Origin: Acinetobacter equi
Lineage (GTDB): Bacteria; Pseudomonadota; Gammaproteobacteria; Pseudomonadales; Moraxellaceae
Assembly: GCF_001307195.1 (NCBI RefSeq)
Contig: NZ_CP012808.1
Location: 1,612,001 to 1,676,000 of the forward strand
Direction: 5' to 3'
Length of the DNA stretch: 64,000 bases
A model generated the notes under the pieces. It made no database searches. It was given only the letters and a program-made list of their open reading frames with translations, and was not told the origin of the DNA. A program made the translations under genes and the position numbers. Shown one piece after another: positions 55,659-64,000 of this stretch (position 1 is the first letter of the stretch; the number at the start of each line of letters is the position of its first letter).

Positions 55659-57266
55659 TTAATTTGCATGTAATTTAGCAAATAATTGATTGCTTACCGT
55701 ATCCAATGTTTGTGGAATAGCAAGGGCAGCAACAAAGCGGTCTGGACGAAGAATAACAACAGATTCTGAGGTTTTACCGAACCAGCTACGAATGTCTGTG
55801 CCTATATCACCAATTGTAATCACATGTTCATGTTGAATGCGGTTCTCATTGTTGAGCTGAACAGCAGGGATTACATTGATAAATTTAACACCTAAATTTT
55901 TCCATTTTGCGATATTTTCTTGGCTTAAACCCCATTTAGGATCTACACCCCAAGCAATAATTGCAAAGTCATTACCAATCACTTCATCGAGTAATACTGT
56001 TTCACCAGATTCTAATTTTACTTCTGGTTGAATAAACATTTTACCAACAGGTGATTCTTTGTCGCTAGTTAAAACTAATGCACCATCATGATATTTAGGC
56101 ATTGGCTTAAAGCGCATTTCAAGAAGGTACTGTTTGATTGGTTTTATGTAGTTCAAAACATAGGCAATGCTGTCACGAACAAAACCTTGCCATTTTTTAG
56201 GTGGTGCAAGTACATGACCTGCCATAACAGATAAGTCAATCATGGCTTTTGCATGATCTTTACGTTCAATTTGATATGTATCTAACAATGCAGGAGACGC
56301 TTTACTTTGAACAACTAAAGCAACTTTCCATGCTAAGTTGAATGCATCTCGCATACCACTGTTATAACCTTGACCTTGCCATACAGGCATGATGTGTGCA
56401 GCATCACCAGCAAGTAAAATACGGTCTACACGGAATTTGTCTGCAATACGTGCATTATGTGTATACACACGCTCACGAATGACTTCAATTCCATCAGTTG
56501 TAGGTAAAACTTTTGAAAGCAATTTTGCAATATTTTCTGGTTTGCTTAGTTCTTCTTGAGTTTCGCCAGGCATCACCATGAATTCGAAACGACGTATACC
56601 GTGAGGAAGTGCTGCTGAAACATAAGGGCGAACAGGATCACAACATAAGTAAATATGAGGTGTTGCCAAAGGATCATTTTCAATATCCACTACAATCCAT
56701 TGGTTCGGTGCAGTCTTACCATCAAAGCCAATATTCAATGTACGACGTACAATTGAGTTGCCGCCATCACAAGCAATTAAATATTGCGCACGAATAGTTT
56801 CTTTGTTTTTATCTTTTGTTTCGATATGCAATGTTACGCCATTTGAATCTTGGTTAAATTCTGTCAACTGGCGAGAAAATAATACTTGAGTATTTTTATA
56901 TTGTTTTAATCCTTCAAGTAAAACGTTATCTACTTGAGGTTGAATAAATGCATTACGACGTGGGAAACCAAATTCACGAGTCATTGGTTGAATATCTGCA
57001 AAACAACGACCTTTTGGCGTTAAAAAACGCATCGCATGGTTAGGTGTTGTATGCGGCAGAACTTTTTCAATTAACCCTAATGATTGAATAGTTCTTAATG
57101 ATTCATCATCAATACCGATAGCTCTAGGATAATCAATGAGTGTATCAAGCTGTTCAATAATAGTGACTTGAATTCCTTGTTTACTTAAATAATTCGCAAT
57201 TGTTAAGCCAACTGGTCCGGCACCTAAAATAGCAACTTCAGTTGTGAAATTTGTGGTATTAGTCAT
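55659..57266 (-). CDS. MhpA-like FAD-dependent 3-(3-hydroxyphenyl)propionate hydroxylase
   Basis: 535 residues, class A flavoprotein monooxygenase. [19 protein letters not shown] is the FAD Rossmann motif, [15 protein letters not shown] the DG motif and [20 protein letters not shown] the GD motif that binds FAD. The family match is best to MhpA-type 3-(3-hydroxyphenyl)propionate / 3-hydroxycinnamate hydroxylases. No ring-cleavage dioxygenase (mhpB) or other mhp genes lie nearby, so the exact substrate is uncertain. The start [11 protein letters not shown] fits. Opposite strand to the tetR-MFS-lysR genes. Confidence 0.83.
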   Translation of the reverse strand: MTNTTNFTTEVAILGAGPVGLTIANYLSKQGIQVTIIEQLDTLIDYPRAIGIDDESLRTIQSLGLIEKVLPHTTPNHAMRFLTPKGRCFADIQPMTREFGFPRRNAFIQPQVDNVLLEGLKQYKNTQVLFSRQLTEFNQDSNGVTLHIETKDKNKETIRAQYLIACDGGNSIVRRTLNIGFDGKTAPNQWIVVDIENDPLATPHIYLCCDPVRPYVSAALPHGIRRFEFMVMPGETQEELSKPENIAKLLSKVLPTTDGIEVIRERVYTHNARIADKFRVDRILLAGDAAHIMPVWQGQGYNSGMRDAFNLAWKVALVVQSKASPALLDTYQIERKDHAKAMIDLSVMAGHVLAPPKKWQGFVRDSIAYVLNYIKPIKQYLLEMRFKPMPKYHDGALVLTSDKESPVGKMFIQPEVKLESGETVLLDEVIGNDFAIIAWGVDPKWGLSQENIAKWKNLGVKFINVIPAVQLNNENRIQHEHVITIGDIGTDIRSWFGKTSESVVILRPDRFVAALAIPQTLDTVSNQLFAKLHAN

Positions 57267-57484
57267 AGCGAATGTCCATTTATCAATTCACGTTTAATCG
57301 TATTAACGTTGAGAATTGATATTTAGACAAGCTAGTCTATAGTTTAAAGTAATACTAATAATAACTTTTAAAAGTGATTTTAATAATATAAGGTATTGAA
57401 ATATATTGTTATATGTTTTTTTGTGCTATTTCTATTAGTAATGCAATGATCATTAATTTCTATGATGAATAATTGCTTCGAAAG

Positions 57485-57514
57485 AAAACTGAATTACCTT
57501 GGTAATTCAGTTTT
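57485..57514 (-). terminator. Terminator after the first Thr-rich exported protein gene
   Basis: A perfect 14-bp stem AAAACTGAATTACC with a two-base loop; read leftward it continues into T and C. Confidence 0.8.
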
Positions 57515-57563
57515 AGGCTTTGGACTTAAGGGGGGGAGATTTATCAATAAATTTATAGATTAA

Positions 57564-57824
57564 TTATTTTTTCTTGGTCTCTTCCTCATATTTATATTTA
57601 ATTGCATCTGGTTTCAAAAGAACAGTCTCTGTAGTCCCTTCTTTTGTTGTATGAGATTTATGTGTGGTTTCAGTTTGAGGTTTTATTGCTGGCTTTTCAG
57701 TAGTTGTTGTAGTTTTTACTTCTGTTGTGACTGATGGTAAAACTTTTGGAGTTTCTTCTGCTGCAAATAATGTATTCGCAGAAACCGTAAGTAAAGCTGT
57801 TGTTAAAATTTGAGATAATTTCAT
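57564..57824 (-). CDS. Small Thr/Lys-rich exported protein, copy A
   Basis: 86 residues. Signal peptide MKLSQILTTALLTVSANTLFA, mature part very rich in Thr, Lys and Glu (TTEVKTTTTTEKPAIKPQTE) and probably disordered, ending EEETKKK. AGGATGC ribosome site. Related in leader and composition to the gene at 58328. Function unknown; periplasmic or surface location is inferred. Confidence 0.6.
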   Translation of the reverse strand: MKLSQILTTALLTVSANTLFAAEETPKVLPSVTTEVKTTTTTEKPAIKPQTETTHKSHTTKEGTTETVLLKPDAIKYKYEEETKKK

Positions 57825-58270
57825 TATTGTGCATCCTAATATTTATAAAGTTAATTTCATACTGTTCATCACATCAGCATGAAGATATTTATCGTACGTA
57901 GCGAAAATATATAGGGCAATATGGTTCACAAAGAGAAACAGTTTTGATTACTTTCAAAATACAAAAAGCAGAATAATGTCAATTTTTGTTAGGCAAAATA
58001 TAATATTTTAAAGAAAAGATAATATAAAAAATGAGAATATCTGGTTTGAAAGAAATTTTGATATACAAAGAAATAACATTTGAATTAATTCGGATATATA
58101 TTATGAGGTTTTATATAAAATAAAATGTAATTAAATATTTCATATATTGCAAATATAAATAGATAATAAAAATTTGGAAATTATATTTAATTTTCCTGTT
58201 ATTTATTATTGGCATGATTTAAAAAATCAAATTCTATTCATATTCTATAGTTTTAAAATGAGAAGATTAA
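57825..58270. other. AT-rich gap between the two Thr-rich protein genes
   Basis: About 450 bp with no ORF and no repeat that I can see. It contains the promoter of copy A. Confidence 0.4.
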
Positions 58271-58294
58271 GCTGAATTGCTGATGCAATTCAGC
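58271..58294 (-). terminator. Terminator after the second Thr-rich exported protein gene
   Basis: The perfect stem GCTGAATTGC/GCAATTCAGC with a TGAT loop, but with a poor T tail on the minus strand. Confidence 0.6.
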
Positions 58295-58327
58295 CTTTAT
58301 TTAAATGAATATTGATATATAAAATAA

Positions 58328-58561
58328 TTATTTTGTATGTGGTGTAGTTTCTACAGTTGCTTCAGAAGCAGGCATTTCAGTTGCTGCTGAGCTTGCAGTA
58401 GATTCTTCATTAATTGTCACAACAGTTTCTGGTGTCGCAGAAATAATTACTTCTTCTTCAGAAAGCACAGGAACTTGAGCAGTTGTTTTTTCAGTGTTTG
58501 CAAATGTTGTAGCAGCGGCAGTTGCGATTGTTGAAGCAAGTAAAATTTGTGCAAATTTCAT
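58328..58561 (-). CDS. Small Thr/Ala-rich exported protein, copy B
   Basis: 77 residues. Signal peptide MKFAQILLASTIATAAATTF (cleavage after FA), mature part acidic and rich in Thr, Ala and Glu (VVTINEESTASSAATEMPAS), likely disordered. The start ATG 58561 has AGGATGC eight bases upstream, the same ribosome site as its neighbour. A Met five codons upstream is rejected. Function unknown. Confidence 0.6.
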   Translation of the reverse strand: MKFAQILLASTIATAAATTFANTEKTTAQVPVLSEEEVIISATPETVVTINEESTASSAATEMPASEATVETTPHTK

Positions 58562-58967
58562 AGTAGCATCCTTCATTAATAATAAAAGTTCATATTTATC
58601 ATCACTTAAACATGAACGGACTCATCCTAGATAATTTTTAGTTTAATATGCAATTAAAATCACAAAGTAAAACGATTTAGTTACATAGAGCTTACATAAT
58701 TGTTTTTAATGTAATAATTTTGTGATATTTGATGTAATATTCATCATTATTTGTATCAAAATATATATTATATTTTCTTTGTATCGTTTAATTTTTATTC
58801 TAAATTAAAAGTATAGTATCAAATATATACTCTAAATATTTTAAAACACGGTCAAAATAGCTAATTTTAGAATTAATTCTTCTCGTTATTTTATTTCAAA
58901 TTAGATTGAATATCATAAAAATATTGATAGCATAGAAATAAGATTTAAGTAAAGATGAAAAGTTGTT
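58562..58967. other. Divergent region before the COG0523 gene
   Basis: About 405 bp, AT-rich. I looked for a Zur-type palindrome ahead of the COG0523 gene and did not find one. No ORF. Confidence 0.4.
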
Positions 58968-59969
58968 GTGAAAATATCGCCAATACAACGTATTCCCACT
59001 CATATTATTTCAGGGTTTCTTGGAGCAGGGAAAACAACCCTTCTTAAATCTTTATTAACTCAAAAGCCTGAAAATGAAGTTTGGGCAGTAGTCATGAATG
59101 AGTTTGGTCAAATAGGCGTAGATCAGCTTCTATTGGTAAATGAAGATGGTTATGCCATTCGAGAATTGCTTGGTGGTTGTTTATGTTGTAGTAGTCAACT
59201 CAGTATGCAAGTGACATTATCTCGTTTATTGAGTGATACAAAACCACATCGTATCTTTATAGAGCCTACTGGGTTAGGACATCCTGCACAAATTATTGAA
59301 CAGTTGACTGAGCCACATTGGCAGACTCGTTTAGATGTTAGAAGTCCAGTAACAGTGGTTGATGGTTCTCGTTTGCATGAGAGTGAATGGGTACAGCAAA
59401 ATTTGTATCAAGATCAATTAAAAGCAGCACAAATTATTGTGGTATCTCATCAAGATTTAATGAATGAGCAAGATATTAATTCACTTGAGTTACTAAAAGT
59501 AGAATATCAAGCCTATGCTCAAGAATGGCTTATGGCTTCTCAAGGGAATATTCAATTACAGGATATTGATTTTTCTTTTAAAGGTACTCAACGCAAAATT
59601 CAACCATTATTGAGTATTCAAAAAACATTCGCTTCAGATCAAATTGTTCCTGAAATAAAGCAATTGCCTTATCACTATATTGAAACAGCACAAGGTTATA
59701 GTGTGGCAGGGTGGAAATTTTCAAAACGACTTCAGTTTCATTTTTATGATGTTTTAGATTTATTATGTGAGCAGCAAGATTGGTTAAGAATTAAAGCAAT
59801 TTTCTATACAGATCAGGGATGGAAAGCATTTAATTTTAATCCAGAGCAATTTAATTATCAGACCACAGATGAAAGTATTGATAATCGGGTTGAAATTATT
59901 TATCGCGGTGAACGAGATTGGAGTGAATTTGAAGCACAGCTTTTGTCTTATCAAATATCTAAGTCTTAA
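58968..59969 (+). CDS. COG0523 (CobW/Nha-like) GTP-dependent metallochaperone
   Basis: 333 residues. G1 motif SGFLGAGKTTLLKSLL, the CxCC metal-binding motif in GGCLCCSSQLSM, G3-like IEPTGLGHPAQI and the SHQD nucleotide-specificity region. The CobW C-terminal domain (about 225-325) is present but shorter than in some members. COG0523 proteins deliver Zn or another metal to client enzymes, often under Zur. No Zur box is seen here. Start: GTG 58968 precedes the conserved part; its ribosome site is weak, so a somewhat different start is possible. Confidence 0.87.
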   Translation: MKISPIQRIPTHIISGFLGAGKTTLLKSLLTQKPENEVWAVVMNEFGQIGVDQLLLVNEDGYAIRELLGGCLCCSSQLSMQVTLSRLLSDTKPHRIFIEPTGLGHPAQIIEQLTEPHWQTRLDVRSPVTVVDGSRLHESEWVQQNLYQDQLKAAQIIVVSHQDLMNEQDINSLELLKVEYQAYAQEWLMASQGNIQLQDIDFSFKGTQRKIQPLLSIQKTFASDQIVPEIKQLPYHYIETAQGYSVAGWKFSKRLQFHFYDVLDLLCEQQDWLRIKAIFYTDQGWKAFNFNPEQFNYQTTDESIDNRVEIIYRGERDWSEFEAQLLSYQISKS

Positions 59970-60041
59970 AAGTGTGATTAGAATTTAGAAAAAATAGCGA
60001 TAAAATCAGGTATGCTAGGCGCCAAGTTTGAGGAACATTTT

Positions 60042-60572
60042 ATGGCGTTAAAAGCGACAATTTATAAGGCAGATTTGAATATAGCCAATATGGATAGTCA
60101 TCAATATGGTGATTATCAATTTACAATGGCATTACATCCATCAGAAACGATTGAACGCTTAATGGTGCGTGTTTTAGCTTATGCAAAATATGCCGATGAA
60201 GCATTAGAATTCACGAAAGATTTATTTGAAACTGATGAACCTGCGCTTTGGGAAAAAGATTTAACTGGTCAATTGGTAAAATGGATTGAAGTAGGTTGTC
60301 CAGATGAAGATAAAGTGAAAAAAGCGGCTGCACGTTGTAAGCAAGTAGCCGTGATTACTTATGGTTCATCTGTAAATGAATGGTATAAACGCAGCAGCAA
60401 GTTAAAAACATTGAAAAATGTTGAAGTTTGGCAATTATCTGAAGCGACAACAAATGCAATTCAGGCATTGTGTGAGCGTACAATGCAGTTGCAATTGAAT
60501 GTGATGGATGGTGAGTGGACACTCATTGGCGATCAAGCACAAGCAACAATTGAGTGGACTCAATTACAGTAA
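60042..60572 (+). CDS. yaeQ: YaeQ family protein
   Basis: 176 residues. YaeQ signature: MALKATIYKADLNIANMDSH, then YQFTMALHPSETIERLMVRV, LWEKDLTGQLVKWIEVG and a late ITYGSSVNEWY. The fold resembles PD-(D/E)xK proteins. The precise role is unsettled (linked to RfaH suppression in enterics). Start ATG 60042 has GAGGA ahead; the upstream in-frame Met is rejected. Two more genes follow in the same direction. Confidence 0.9.
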   Translation: MALKATIYKADLNIANMDSHQYGDYQFTMALHPSETIERLMVRVLAYAKYADEALEFTKDLFETDEPALWEKDLTGQLVKWIEVGCPDEDKVKKAAARCKQVAVITYGSSVNEWYKRSSKLKTLKNVEVWQLSEATTNAIQALCERTMQLQLNVMDGEWTLIGDQAQATIEWTQLQ

Positions 60573-60600
60573 TTTTGAAAGATAGTGAAGAGTTTTTATT

Positions 60601-60939
60601 ATGACTACTGAATTAGAAATTATCGACTTAAAAATAGGTGAAGGTAAAGAAGCAGTAAAAGGTGCTTTAATTACGACACATTATACAGGTTGGTTAGAAG
60701 ATGGTACGAAGTTCGACTCTTCAATTGATCGTGGTAATTATTTTGAATGTGTAATTGGTACTGGCCGAGTAATTAAAGGTTGGGATCAAGGTATTATGGG
60801 AATGAAAGTTGGCGGTAAGCGTAAACTGATTGTTCCTGCACATTTGGCTTATGGTAGCCGTAAGATGGGGAATATTATTCCTGCCAATTCAAATTTAATT
60901 TTTGAAATTGAATTATTTGATGTAAAAACAAGAGATTAA
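60601..60939 (+). CDS. FKBP-type peptidyl-prolyl isomerase
   Basis: 112 residues covering a single FKBP domain. YTGWLEDGTKFDSSIDRG, FECVIGTGRVIKGWDQGIMG and VPAHLAYGSRKMGNIIPANS are the usual active-site segments (Tyr, Phe/Asp, Trp, Ile-Ile). No leader, so cytoplasmic. Lies 28 bp after yaeQ. Confidence 0.94.
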   Translation: MTTELEIIDLKIGEGKEAVKGALITTHYTGWLEDGTKFDSSIDRGNYFECVIGTGRVIKGWDQGIMGMKVGGKRKLIVPAHLAYGSRKMGNIIPANSNLIFEIELFDVKTRD

Positions 60940-60967
60940 TCATTGTAAATAAGATTAATCAAGTGTT

Positions 60968-61008
60968 TAAAGAGCTTCTTCTAAATGTTTAGATGAAGCT
61001 CTTTTTTA
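60968..61008 (+). terminator. Terminator after the FKBP gene
   Basis: AAGAGCTTC pairs with GAAGCTCTT and the stem extends through TCTAAA/TTTAGA with one mismatch. T run follows. Confidence 0.85.
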
Positions 61009-61124
61009 ATGAAAAATAGTGAAATAAGTCCCTATAAAACAAACTGTATTGTTTTAATTTTGAACAAATTTTAATTTAAGCTATACTGATGAAATCGGCC
61101 GTGAATACTCATATGTGAGGGCTT

Positions 61125-61643
61125 ATGGTTAAAGTTTTATTGGTTGTTATTTTAATTATCGCGATATATGTTTGTTATAAAATTTATCAAAAATATAAAA
61201 TAAGTCATCAATTTTTTAGAGATCGAGTAAAAAGAAATCATAAAAAAAATGTGGCTGTTTCTTTCGCACAGCATGAAGAACAAGAGATCTTAGCTTATGA
61301 TATTGATCTAGATGAACAGCGTCTGTTTGATGATGTTGCAACTTTATTTATGTCTGAAAAAATATACCTGATTGAAAAAATTCAAGCCTGTAAAATTCAA
61401 GCAAATGTATTAAAAAAAATGCCATTAGCAACAAGAGCAGTGATTCAAAATCATGATTTAGAAGATTGGTCGATTTATTGGGCATTACAAAATCAATCTT
61501 TAGAATATTTTGTGAGTCGCTATGGTGTGTTTATTACTCATGTTGATCGTGATGGAAATGAAAATAAAGACAGTCACTTACATGAACAAAATAAAATGAG
61601 ATTTAGTTCAGGAAGACATCAATCATCTTATTTTGAATTGTAA
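61125..61643 (+). CDS. Single-pass membrane protein, unknown
   Basis: 172 residues. A membrane anchor at 4-20 (VLLVVILIIAIYVCY), then a basic stretch (YQKYKISHQFFRDRVKRNHKK) and an acidic soluble domain with QEILAYDIDLDEQRLFDDV and ALQNQSLEYFVSRYGVFITH. Not recognised. The basic segment after the helix puts the large domain in the cytoplasm. GAGGG ribosome site. Confidence 0.55.
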   Translation: MVKVLLVVILIIAIYVCYKIYQKYKISHQFFRDRVKRNHKKNVAVSFAQHEEQEILAYDIDLDEQRLFDDVATLFMSEKIYLIEKIQACKIQANVLKKMPLATRAVIQNHDLEDWSIYWALQNQSLEYFVSRYGVFITHVDRDGNENKDSHLHEQNKMRFSSGRHQSSYFEL

Positions 61644-61744
61644 TGATATTGGATAGAAACAAAGCCTTTCGATTTTATTACAAATCTGAGTTGTGATTTA
61701 TTAAAAAGTTTCCATAATCAGCTTTTTATATTTTACTGCCCTTC

Positions 61745-62308
61745 ATGAGTATATTAGAGATTATTTCGGTCATTATTAGCGTTATTGCTGTTGTACTGAC
61801 CATTAAACGTCATATTTGGTGCTGGTTTTTTAATTTTATTGCATGTGTGTTATATGCGATTTTATTTTTCCAATTTAAGTTATATGGCGAAACAATTCTA
61901 CAAGTCTTTTTTATGGTGATGGCTGTATATGGTTATATACAGTGGAAAAAAGGTGCGGTAGAACACCATATTTTAGGTATTTCAAATCTTTCATTGATCA
62001 AAACCATACAGCAGTTAATAGGCGGATGTATTGTTGGTATTGGTTTTGGTGCAGTATTAGCAAATTTTACTGAAGCATCAGTTCCTTGGTTGGATGCTCA
62101 ATTAGCTGCTTTTAGTTTGTTGGCAACTTATTGGAGTAGCCAAAAGTATTTAAATACTTGGCGCCTTTGGGTTGTTGTTGACATCATCTATATTGCTATG
62201 TTTATTTATAAATCGTTATATCTGACAGCAGGGCTTTACGCTGTATTTGTAATACTTGCAGCGATGGGATGGATGCAATGGCAGAAGATTTATACACAAC
62301 AAAAATAG
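61745..62308 (+). CDS. pnuC: Nicotinamide riboside transporter
   Basis: 187 residues with seven or so membrane segments. PnuC blocks: CWFFNFIACVLYAILFFQFK, VFFMVMAVYGYIQWKKGA, LLATYWSSQKYLNTWRLWVV and VDIIYIAMFIYKSLYLTAG (the Trp/Asp/Tyr motif). Imports nicotinamide riboside by facilitated diffusion. The kinase gene nadR that often follows pnuC is not here. Confidence 0.9.
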   Translation: MSILEIISVIISVIAVVLTIKRHIWCWFFNFIACVLYAILFFQFKLYGETILQVFFMVMAVYGYIQWKKGAVEHHILGISNLSLIKTIQQLIGGCIVGIGFGAVLANFTEASVPWLDAQLAAFSLLATYWSSQKYLNTWRLWVVVDIIYIAMFIYKSLYLTAGLYAVFVILAAMGWMQWQKIYTQQK

Positions 62309-62348
62309 TAGGATGCTAGTTATATATTATGGATGAAGCTACACCTAT

Positions 62349-62618
62349 ATGATTATCAATTTTACTGCGTATCAACTTAAAAAATTTGAAGATATTGCTA
62401 AAAAAATAAAACAATTTCCTGAGCAATATTTGAATTTTGATTCGGTATCCGATTTTTATAAAGCAGCTTGGTTGGAGGAATTTCCTCAAGGAACAACATG
62501 GATTGCCACTGGTTTAGATAATGGAGCAGAAGACTTTTATGCCTTGATTGAATATAAATATTATTTTATTAAAATTCAGAAAAATCATTTGGTGCGAGTA
62601 GAATATGGAATGAGATGA
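62349..62618 (+). CDS. Small protein, unknown
   Basis: 89 residues starting MIINFTAYQLKKFEDIAKKI and ending VRVEYGMR. Trp- and Tyr-rich middle (FYKAAWLEEFPQGTTWIATG, EDFYALIEYKYYFIKIQ). No leader or membrane segment. Not recognised. Placed 40 bp after pnuC. Confidence 0.55.
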   Translation: MIINFTAYQLKKFEDIAKKIKQFPEQYLNFDSVSDFYKAAWLEEFPQGTTWIATGLDNGAEDFYALIEYKYYFIKIQKNHLVRVEYGMR

Positions 62619-62648
62619 CGGTCTCAAATAAAATCAAAAGGAATGATG

Positions 62649-63128
62649 ATGGGAACAATTTTAGCGGTTGCGCAAAAAGGTGAATAAATACTGAAATTAA
62701 AAGCCTCCGATGTTTCATCAAATGAATTTGGTTCGGCATGGTTATACGGTTTAGCAGAAGCAATGCAGTCCACGATGTTGGCACGAAATGGTGTGGGTAT
62801 TGCAGCGCCTCAAGTGTATGTATCAAAACGAGTGATTATTGTTGCATCAAAGGCAAATTTACGTTATCCAGATGCGCCTGAAATGACACCAATTGTGATG
62901 GTTAATCCTCAAATTTTGGCAAGGTCTGAGCAAAATAATTTAGGGGAAGAAGGGTGCTTAAGCGTACCAAATGAACGAGGTCAAGTTCCTAGAACAAATG
63001 AAATTTTCATTCGATATTTTGATTTAGAAGGTCAGCAAATAGAATTAATGTTGGCTGGATTTCCTGCACGTATTGTGCAACATGAAATTGATCATCTAAA
63101 TGGTATTTTATTTGTTGAAAGATTATGA
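62649..63128 (+). pseudogene. Peptide deformylase-like gene with an in-frame stop near the N-terminus
   Basis: From an ATG at 62649 (AGGA ahead, ATG repeated three times from 62643) the frame reads MGTILAVAQKGE then TAA (62685-62687), then continues ILKLKASDVSSNEFGSAWLY into a full deformylase. All three metal-site motifs are intact: GVGIAAPQ, EGCLSVP and QHEIDHL. A single change of CAA or GAA to TAA explains the break. Translation could resume at ATG 62763 and give a 121-residue protein with every catalytic motif but without the first helix. So it may be dead, shortened but active, or an error. Def removes formyl from new proteins; a main copy presumably lies elsewhere. Confidence 0.75.
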
Positions 63129-63158
63129 ATGAAGCATGACTGAACAAATTAAAAGTTA

Positions 63159-63190
63159 AAAAAGCCACAATAAATGTGGCTTTTTCTTTT
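63159..63190. terminator. Bidirectional terminator, deformylase / MHS transporter
   Basis: The stem AAAAAGCCACA/TGTGGCTTTTT with a five-base loop between converging genes. Confidence 0.88.
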
Positions 63191-63195
63191 TTATA

Positions 63196-64000
63196 TTATT
63201 GTCTTATTTGTTCAAATTTAGATTTAAAAATAAATGCGGTAATCAGTGTAACTAAGCAAATCAGCCAAATATAATAAATTGCGCCAATTGGACTAAATAA
63301 GCTTAGCCACTGTACAAATGGAAAAGTTAATCCACCTGCAATGGCATAAGCAACATTATAAGAAAATGAAATGCCAGTAAATCGGATTTGTGCAGGGAAC
63401 ATTTTCACCATCATATAAGACACGATACCAACTGTACCTGAGAATAATCCCACTGCCATATATAGGAAAAATATGGTTTGATTTGATTGTTGACCAAGAC
63501 TATAGAAGAAAATAGAAGAGATGAGTGCAACTAAAGTGACGCCAATAGCCATGATTTTTCCGCCACCAAATTTATCAGCCAAAAGTCCCACACTAATACA
63601 GCCAATCATTTGCATCACAATCGCAGAACTTTGCATTTTAAATGCTTCAGCTCGTTCAAAGCCAAATGTTGTTGTTAAAAGTGTTGGCATAGATAATATT
63701 AAGACAAGGATGCATCCAGTAAGAAACCAAGTAAAAACCATGCCAAGAATAGTTGCTACTTTATGTTCTGCTAATACTTGTTTAACGGGTAATTCTTTAG
63801 CAAGTTCTTTACGTTTTTGCATTGCTTTAAAAACAGGAGTTTCTTTTAAATAGCTTCTTAAATAAAGTGTAATAAACCCAAAAATACCACCTAAAATGAA
63901 AGGAATACGCCATGCCCAATCTTGAATTTCTTGTGATGTAAACTTCAAAGAAATAAATAGAGACATCAATGAACCAAGTAAAATTCCTAAAGATAAGCCA
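63196..64000 (-). CDS. MHS-family MFS transporter, partial
   Basis: C-terminal 267 or more residues of a metabolite:H+ symporter of the MHS type; the 5' end lies beyond the window. WAWRIPFILGGIFGFITLYL and YLRSYLKETPVFK are the hallmark after helix 6. ADKFGGGKIMAIG is the second-half loop motif. MMVKMFPAQIRFTGISFSYN is the typical FP.RxR.tg.s segment. Substrates of this family include proline, betaine, citrate, alpha-ketoglutarate and shikimate; the present one cannot be told. Confidence 0.88.
   Translation of the reverse strand, partial: GLSLGILLGSLMSLFISLKFTSQEIQDWAWRIPFILGGIFGFITLYLRSYLKETPVFKAMQKRKELAKELPVKQVLAEHKVATILGMVFTWFLTGCILVLILSMPTLLTTTFGFERAEAFKMQSSAIVMQMIGCISVGLLADKFGGGKIMAIGVTLVALISSIFFYSLGQQSNQTIFFLYMAVGLFSGTVGIVSYMMVKMFPAQIRFTGISFSYNVAYAIAGGLTFPFVQWLSLFSPIGAIYYIWLICLVTLITAFIFKSKFEQIRQ

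Noticed and set aside
58562..58967. Zur box before the COG0523 gene
   Set aside because: No palindrome of the expected GTTATA...TATAAC type was found by eye.

Overview
This window is AT-rich chromosomal DNA from a gammaproteobacterium that looks like Acinetobacter or a close relative in the Moraxellaceae. The reasons are the DcaP-type porin, the PilG/PilH pair, the bioA-F-C-D order next to a BioH-like esterase, the yceD-rpmF-fabD-fabG-acpP cluster without plsX or fabH, and the cytoplasmic YkuD enzyme. The species call is inference from gene content. No search was run. Almost everything is core metabolism and housekeeping. I see no prophage, insertion sequence, integron, CRISPR array or recognisable defence island.

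Layout. 1-0.8 kb: a broken RDD membrane-protein gene, then tRNA-Met with its own promoter and terminator. 0.9-5.6 kb: a biotin operon (BioH-like esterase, bioA, bioF, bioC, bioD) with translationally coupled junctions. 5.6-8.1 kb: rluB, scpB and scpA on the minus strand. 8.4-10.5 kb: a GNAT acetyltransferase, a YciO/TsaC-family protein and an EpmC-like EF-P hydroxylase. 10.6-13.7 kb: yceD, rpmF, fabD, fabG, acpP. 13.8-18 kb: an alkyltransferase-like protein, UspA, an exported metallo-beta-lactamase-fold enzyme and three unknown proteins. 18-23.3 kb: metG and two tandem chitin-active LPMO (AA10) genes. 23.5-26 kb: a HEPN-like unknown gene, a small conserved gene and apbC/mrp. 26-29.6 kb: a TAXI-type TRAP transporter operon with a DUF1850 gene. 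30-33 kb: a LysE-family exporter, dcd and proS. 33.2-36.3 kb: a frameshifted DUF4124 gene, pilG, pilH, dapE and an entericidin-like lipoprotein. 36.4-38.3 kb: DUF1853, a YbaN-like protein and a cytoplasmic L,D-transpeptidase-fold enzyme. 38.6-39.6 kb: ten alternating tRNA-Val and tRNA-Asp genes, partly made of exact 203-bp tandem copies, then a heptanucleotide repeat. 39.7-46.2 kb: YdcF-like, a PepSY-flavoreductase fusion, a YcxB-like protein and a YccS-like protein. 46.8-52.6 kb: dcaP-like porin, gltS, patatin-like lipoprotein, thioesterase and a lipoprotein. 52.9-57.3 kb: tetR with a perfect palindromic operator, MFS, LysR and an orphan MhpA-like hydroxylase. 57.5-64 kb: two related small exported proteins, a COG0523 GTPase, yaeQ, an FKBP, pnuC, a peptide deformylase gene with an in-frame stop, and an MHS-type transporter cut by the window end.

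Working units. The biotin genes form one pathway from pimeloyl-ACP methyl ester to dethiobiotin. The fatty-acid genes supply the ACP and malonyl groups that this pathway also uses. scpA and scpB act together in chromosome segregation. The TRAP genes encode one transporter. The tetR-MFS-lysR-mhpA block looks like an inducible aromatic-compound response.

Nothing here convinces me of a wholly new system. The points most worth a second look are the three disrupted genes (two with homopolymer frameshifts, one with a nonsense codon), the amplified tRNA array with UUCG hairpins, the LPMO pair, the PilG with a changed phosphorylation pocket and no pilI/pilJ/chpA beside it, and the paired small Thr-rich exported proteins.
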